10,142 nucleotides of DNA from an uncultured Chromatiaceae bacterium (lineage in GTDB: Bacteria; Pseudomonadota; Gammaproteobacteria; Enterobacterales; Alteromonadaceae). Position 1 is the first letter of the stretch. Each line of letters opens with the position of its first letter. The notes under the pieces were generated by a model. That model did not search any database, was not told the origin of the DNA, and worked only from the letters and a program-made list of their open reading frames with translations. The DNA lies in NCBI GenBank assembly GCA_946481195.1, contig CAMLNG010000100.1, positions 1 through 10,142 on the forward strand, read 5' to 3'. A program made the position numbers and the translations under genes. Shown here one piece after another: positions 6,413-10,142 of this stretch.

Positions 6413-7045
6413 TTAAAAGCCGGCCCATTCTGTCAGTTGCTCCTGCTGATACAACTGTCGCCAGCTCGGTCTGGCGCGGACCAGATCGGCAAGTCGCTGT
6501 AATGCGGGCCAGGCGAGGGCTGTTTGCGGCATATTCCGCGACCAGCGCATATACATGGTCAGCATTAAATCAGCGGCACTAAAGGTATCACCCAGTAAAT
6601 AAGGCCCGTGCAGGCTCAGTTGGTCGTCAAGTTGTTGCCACAGTGCCGCGATGTTGTCTTGCAATTGTTGGCTTAATGCCGGTGGATACTGTTCCATGCC
6701 GAGATCGGCCGGATAGAACCACAGCCGGAATTGCGGGGCCAGATTATTGGTTAAAAAGGCAATGTGTTGTAAAAACAAACCGCGCTCACGACTTCCCGCT
6801 AACGGCGCCAGCTGCTGATGTTTCTCCGTCAGATAAAGCAAAATGGCTGCAGACTCAAACAGGACAGTTTCATCGTCAACCAATACAGGGACCCGGCCCT
6901 GTGGGTTCAAACGCAGAAATTCAGCAGATTTTTGCGCTTTGGCGGCAAAGTCGAGCAAAACTAATTCAAATGGCTGATTGAGTTCAATGAGTAGCTGATG
7001 AATGACCATACTGGCACTGCCTGGAGAATAAAACAGTTTATACAT
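6413..7045 (-). CDS. Glutathione S-transferase family protein
   Basis: Cytoplasmic enzyme expected to bind glutathione for conjugation or reduction of electrophiles; the substrate is not predictable. The 210-residue product has an N-terminal thioredoxin-like domain (MYKLFYSPGSASM, 1-13; VPVLV with the cis-Pro at 53; ESAAI with the glutathione-binding Glu64-Ser65) and an all-helical C-terminal domain with the conserved N-capping motif FSAADLML. Aligned with E. coli GstA, the catalytic Cys10 is replaced by Ala11, next to Ser12, so a Ser-type active site is likely. The start at 7045 is chosen because it matches the usual N-terminus and lies about 10 bases after AGGA; an ATG two codons earlier (7051) is possible but only 4 bases after that site. 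A longer frame from a TTG at 7069 runs through the ribosome binding site and is unlikely. The DUF3087 gene follows 13 bases behind. Confidence 0.9.
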   Translation of the reverse strand: MYKLFYSPGSASMVIHQLLIELNQPFELVLLDFAAKAQKSAEFLRLNPQGRVPVLVDDETVLFESAAILLYLTEKHQQLAPLAGSRERGLFLQHIAFLTNNLAPQFRLWFYPADLGMEQYPPALSQQLQDNIAALWQQLDDQLSLHGPYLLGDTFSAADLMLTMYMRWSRNMPQTALAWPALQRLADLVRARPSWRQLYQQEQLTEWAGF

Positions 7046-7169
7046 GGTCATGGCTTCCTCTGCGGACAATGAGTCTATTCTTGCTGAACGCCATCTTAAT
7101 GTAAAGCCACGGATAAGATTTTAAATTGGCAACTATAAGTATTTGAATTTAAATAATTATGTAACGAAG

Positions 7170-8969
7170 TTAGTCGAATTTATTAATTTCGAATAATTTG
7201 TCACGAATTTTCCAGAATCGGCCATCTTTTTGAGCGATAACCACGGCCGGTGGCTGCAGACGATGGAGCAGGGCATCGAGCTGCAACACTGTGTTCGCGA
7301 TAAAAGGCCGGTGCCGGTCGGCAATAAAAGGGGGTAACACCCGCTGACACAGCCGTTGGATTTGGCTGCGGCTGTGCAGACTAAAAAATTCCTGCAGCTG
7401 TTGACCTTCGGCATCCAGATATCGCAAGCGCAATCTGGCTTTACCAGCGGTATCCGTTTCGGTCAAGGCCTCCAACTGATTAGGGTAGAGAATGAGCGCG
7501 TCCTTCAGTTTCAGCGCATCCTGCAATTTTTTATCCGGATCAACCAGGATCAGGCCACAGGCCCGACACTGGCGGGCAGCGATATCATGTTCGGTGCCGC
7601 ACTCAGGACAGAAGCGCGCCTTAAACCGAAAGCCACAAGGCACCGGTTGTTTTTGCTCGTCCAGCCGCATGCCCTGGCACTGGCGTCCATAGTGTTCCAA
7701 CACCAGGCCATCCGGGTTCTGTTTGCCCCAGAACTGGTTGGGATACTGGCACAACGGACAAGGCACAGTCACTTGTACCGATTGATTGTCAGGCGGGGGC
7801 GGCCCTGGATCATTGCTATACAAATCGTACAAATTGCCAGCGTAATCGAGCACCAGGCAATCGGTTTTGCCGGGCGACAGGCGTAGCCCACGGCCGACGA
7901 TTTGCTGGTAAAGACTTAAGGATTCAGTCGGGCGTAAAATGGCAATCAAATCAACATGCGGGGCATCAAAGCCAGTCGTCAGCACTGCGACATTGACCAG
8001 ATACTTCAGCTGCTGTTGTTTGAATCTTTCCAGCACCGCTGCACGTTCAGACGACGGCGTGGCGGACAAAATCAGCGCACTTTCTGCTGGCGGCAACAAG
8101 GCCAGGATCTCTTTGGCATGCGCGCTGGTGGCAGCAAAAATCATCACACCACGGCGGGTTTTCGCGTATTGCTGGACTTGCACGATGATCTGCGGTGTGA
8201 CTCTTTTGTAGTGATTGATCACCTGATTAAGTTCTGCCTCGCGAAAGTGGCCATTATTGGCGGGTTTGAGGCCAGAGAAATCATAACTGAGCACGGCGCA
8301 ATCTAAGCGGTTGGGTGGCGTTAAATACTGACGTTGTAACAACACCCGGATAGACAGTTCAAAAATACACCAGCGGAAAAAGCAGTCGGCATCACCCCGC
8401 ACTGCACCCTGATAATGAAACTGATAGATAAACCCCTGACCCAGCCGGTAAGGGGTCGCGGTCAGTCCCAGCACCTTTAAGCCGGCATTTTGTTGTTGCA
8501 GGTGACTAATCACAGTGCGGTAACTGCTGTCGGCTGCCAGCGGCACGCGGTGACATTCGTCAATAATCAATAAACTGAACTGGTCGGAAAAATCAGCCAG
8601 ATTGCGGCTAACCGACTGCACTGACGCAAAAATGACCTGCTGACTGGTTTGCTTCAGGCCAAGTCCGGCAGCATAGATGCCGCCTTCAAGGCCATAGCTT
8701 TGATATTTTTGCTGATTTTGACTGACCAGTTCTTTGACATGTGTCAGCACCAGCACCCGGCCACGGGCCAGTCGTGCCAGTTCGGCGATGACCAGACTTT
8801 TTCCGGCACCGGTCGGCAGCACCAGTACGGCAGGATCTGACAAACGGCGGAAATACTGCAAAACTGCGGTCACGGCCTGTTGCTGATAATCCCTCAGTTG
8901 CACCGGTAAAACTTGTCGGTTAATAGCAACAGGCCCGGCGTTGGCCGGGCTGGATTCTTGCGGGAGCAT
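7170..8969 (-). CDS. radD: RadD (YejH) superfamily 2 DNA helicase
   Basis: DNA-dependent ATPase of genome repair; in E. coli RadD is needed for radiation resistance, interacts with SSB and assists RecA-mediated recombination. The 599-residue product closely resembles E. coli RadD throughout. Seen in order: LRDYQQQA Q-motif region (25-32), Walker A PTGAGKS (52-58), DECH box (137-140), LTATP motif III (169-173), the long shared segment around YLVNVAVLTTGFDAPHVD (323-340), motif VI QIVGRGLR (356-363), then a C-terminal cysteine-rich zinc module with CPLC (404-407), Cys431, Cys445, CPEC (454-457) and CRAC (468-471), all conserved in E. coli. It has about 20 extra N-terminal residues and lacks the last dozen or so of E. 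coli RadD. The only convincing start, ATG at 8969, has no Shine-Dalgarno sequence nearby but lies 6 bases after the stop of the lipoprotein gene, so translation is probably coupled to it. Confidence 0.95.
   Translation of the reverse strand: MLPQESSPANAGPVAINRQVLPVQLRDYQQQAVTAVLQYFRRLSDPAVLVLPTGAGKSLVIAELARLARGRVLVLTHVKELVSQNQQKYQSYGLEGGIYAAGLGLKQTSQQVIFASVQSVSRNLADFSDQFSLLIIDECHRVPLAADSSYRTVISHLQQQNAGLKVLGLTATPYRLGQGFIYQFHYQGAVRGDADCFFRWCIFELSIRVLLQRQYLTPPNRLDCAVLSYDFSGLKPANNGHFREAELNQVINHYKRVTPQIIVQVQQYAKTRRGVMIFAATSAHAKEILALLPPAESALILSATPSSERAAVLERFKQQQLKYLVNVAVLTTGFDAPHVDLIAILRPTESLSLYQQIVGRGLRLSPGKTDCLVLDYAGNLYDLYSNDPGPPPPDNQSVQVTVPCPLCQYPNQFWGKQNPDGLVLEHYGRQCQGMRLDEQKQPVPCGFRFKARFCPECGTEHDIAARQCRACGLILVDPDKKLQDALKLKDALILYPNQLEALTETDTAGKARLRLRYLDAEGQQLQEFFSLHSRSQIQRLCQRVLPPFIADRHRPFIANTVLQLDALLHRLQPPAVVIAQKDGRFWKIRDKLFEINKFD
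8933..8950 (-). repeat. GC-rich hairpin inside the 5' end of radD
   Basis: A perfect 7-bp all-GC stem (8933-8939 with 8944-8950) closed by a 4-base loop (CAAC in the mRNA) lies 19 bases inside the radD reading frame. It encodes part of the N-terminal extension not found in E. coli RadD. No T run follows it, so it is not a convincing terminator. It may slow ribosomes or affect initiation; that is inference. Confidence 0.55.
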
Positions 8970-8975
8970 GCGGGT

Positions 8976-9224
8976 TTAGTTCAGGCCTTTGTGGCTAAAC
9001 GCGATGGCTTTATCGGCGACAAAACCGGCTTTAATGCCTTTTTGCTCGTCGCCCCAGACACAACTGCGGGTGCCAATCACTTCTTCACAGCTGTTGGCGT
9101 CACCGATGATGGCGGTGACTTCCTGATAACTCATGCCAACTTTGAGCTGATTGTAATTTTCCATCGACAATTTGCCGCAGGCGGCCAACAACAAGACTAA
9201 GGCTATCGGGACTAATTTCTTCAC
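8976..9224 (-). CDS. Small DUF3862 (BamE/SmpA-like) lipoprotein
   Basis: Predicted lipoprotein of 82 residues, function unknown. A signal peptide MKKLVPIALVLLLAA is followed by Cys16 in a lipobox LAAC-G, the lipid attachment site; the residues after it (GKL) carry no Asp at +2, so transport to the outer membrane is expected. The mature part begins with MENYNQLKVGMSYQEVTAIIG, the pattern of DUF3862 and of the BamE/SmpA-like fold, and has two further cysteines (C46, C55) around EEVIGTR that could form a disulfide, then VWGDE and FVADKAI. The start is GTG at 9224, 7 bases after AAGGAG (9232-9237). It overlaps the csiV stop codon by four bases (GTGA), and radD follows 6 bases after its own stop, so it is the middle gene of an operon. 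Confidence 0.87.
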   Translation of the reverse strand: MKKLVPIALVLLLAACGKLSMENYNQLKVGMSYQEVTAIIGDANSCEEVIGTRSCVWGDEQKGIKAGFVADKAIAFSHKGLN

Positions 9225-10142
9225 GGGCTGACTCCTTCGCCTGCAACAGGCGTAGCGGGTGGGGTAAAACGGCGAATTTGCAAAATCAGACCAAAGCGCG
9301 GATGGTCCAGATAGTGGATCTCACCGAGTAATAAACGCACACTATCTTTGACATAAAAACTGTTCAGACGCTCTAAGTTATTGGCATCTGTCGCCAGTTG
9401 ACGCAGGTTAAACTCAGTATCGGCGAACAACATGCGTTCATTGTAAGGCTGGATGATGCCGTCTAACTGCCAGACCTGCTGTGGTAAACCGTGCACGGCC
9501 TGAGCCTGTTCATCCCGGCTGAGCTGCTGGGAGCGCTGTAATTGCTGATAGGTTTGCTCGATGGCTGCCTGCAGATCAGGTCCTGCCGTCTCCATGTTGT
9601 TTTGATCGGTCTTTAGATTGCCCTGATAGTCAAATTTGGGGCTAAATCTTTGGCCGGCGAAAAAACGCAGGCTGGTACTTTGGCGTTTTACCCCCAGTGA
9701 CTGGCGCCACGCCGTGTGTAACAGCAGTTTGTGGCCCGCCTTGTGGCCTAGCTGCCAGGCGAGATCTTTCAGTTGAAAGGCGGTTTCATCCAGCAGATAC
9801 GGGGTTGGTTGGTGCGCCACAGGAGCCACAGGTTGCGGTACTACCGGCAGTAGACTGGGTCCGTCCACCTGATTGTCCTGGTCCTGAGGATACAACTGTG
9901 GGCCCTGAATGGCAGTCTTCAGCGGCGGGTTGAGCTTGCAGTTCAGCGACCATTGCAATAGCGGCTCTGCCGGGAACACTCCAACGTATTGTTGAAGTTG
10001 CTGCTCAGCCAGCTGAACTTCATCAAACCAGGGCTGCGGCTCGATACCGGCCAGGCGGTCTGCTGCGGCCAGCAGGCTGTCGTGACTGTCCTGACAGGAT
10101 GGCAGCGTACTTTGCAGTGCCCGGATATCCGGCTGATACAAC
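9221..10142 (-). CDS. csiV: CsiV-family peptidoglycan-binding protein, C-terminal part (5' end outside the window)
   Basis: Periplasmic protein that binds peptidoglycan; in Vibrio cholerae CsiV works with LpoA to support the cell-wall synthase PBP1a and keep cell shape. About 306 residues are visible. Diagnostic segments are LLLHTAWRQ (139-147 of the visible part), RFFAGQRFSP (159-168), a short Leu-Asp-Gly piece QLDGIIQPYNERMLFADTEFNL whose strand pattern fits the family, and the C-terminal signature GEIHYLDHPRFGLILQIRRF (273-292), all close to what I recall of CsiV (formerly DUF2803). The N-terminal signal peptide and perhaps 50-60 residues lie to the right of the window; the TTG at 10141 is an internal Leu codon, not a start. 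A proline-rich linker (about 95-115) separates the N-terminal and C-terminal parts. The stop overlaps the lipoprotein start by four bases. Confidence 0.85.
   Translation of the reverse strand, partial: LYQPDIRALQSTLPSCQDSHDSLLAAADRLAGIEPQPWFDEVQLAEQQLQQYVGVFPAEPLLQWSLNCKLNPPLKTAIQGPQLYPQDQDNQVDGPSLLPVVPQPVAPVAHQPTPYLLDETAFQLKDLAWQLGHKAGHKLLLHTAWRQSLGVKRQSTSLRFFAGQRFSPKFDYQGNLKTDQNNMETAGPDLQAAIEQTYQQLQRSQQLSRDEQAQAVHGLPQQVWQLDGIIQPYNERMLFADTEFNLRQLATDANNLERLNSFYVKDSVRLLLGEIHYLDHPRFGLILQIRRFTPPATPVAGEGVSP
9232..9237 (-). promoter_or_regulatory. Ribosome binding site of the lipoprotein gene, inside csiV
   Basis: AAGGAG on the minus strand lies within the last codons of csiV (reading Glu-Gly-Val), 7 bases before the GTG at 9224. 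It supports the non-ATG start and a coupled csiV-lipoprotein mRNA. Confidence 0.8.

Noticed and set aside
7080..7169. AT-rich gap between radD and the glutathione transferase-like gene, examined for a promoter and a terminator
   Set aside because: TTCAAA and TAAAAT boxes with an 18-base gap can be picked out, but in such AT-rich DNA this is weak, and no stem-loop terminator for radD is visible.
8933..8950. GC hairpin as a terminator of the csiV-lipoprotein mRNA
   Set aside because: No T run follows it and it lies inside the radD coding frame.
1..10142. Search for a defence system, mobile element, CRISPR array or biosynthetic cluster
   Set aside because: All genes resemble chromosomal housekeeping or core families, the RadD helicase matches the E. 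coli repair protein rather than a defence helicase, and no direct repeats, integrase or transposase were seen.

Overview
This looks like ordinary chromosomal core sequence from a gammaproteobacterium. Three features point to the Alteromonadales/Shewanella/Vibrio side of the class, with a Rheinheimera-like relative plausible but not provable from the sequence: a CsiV-family envelope protein, a RadD (YejH) helicase that matches the E. coli protein closely along its length, and an E. coli-type LysC (449 codons, as in E. coli) behind a lysine riboswitch. I see no insertion sequence, phage gene, CRISPR array, toxin-antitoxin pair, tRNA or rRNA.

Plus-strand part (1-2745): the window opens inside an NhaD-type Na+/H+ antiporter gene, which ends at 901 with a strong terminator. 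The next 450 bases hold no protein gene but are functionally dense: several inverted repeats, a candidate sigma70 promoter, a full lysine-sensing (L-box) riboswitch at about 1067-1235, a hairpin behind it, and a strong Shine-Dalgarno sequence before a TTG start at 1353. They drive lysC, the lysine-sensitive aspartokinase, which thus appears doubly controlled by lysine: through its mRNA leader and through its ACT domains. A symmetrical terminator follows and serves both lysC and the converging gene.

Minus-strand part (2763-10142): everything here runs right to left. In transcription order from the right edge, a cluster of csiV (3' part), a small DUF3862 lipoprotein and radD is joined by a 4-base overlap and a 6-base gap. 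Next come a glutathione S-transferase-like gene and a two-helix DUF3087 membrane protein gene, 13 bases apart and probably co-transcribed. Then come two apparently single genes: an HDOD-domain protein and an exported S9-family (prolyl oligopeptidase-type) serine peptidase.

I did not find a new biological system. The points most worth a second look are the probable expression platform of the lysine riboswitch (the segment after the aptamer is complementary to the TTG start region), the tight linkage of an envelope protein, a lipoprotein and a DNA-repair helicase, and the unusual 5' end of radD.
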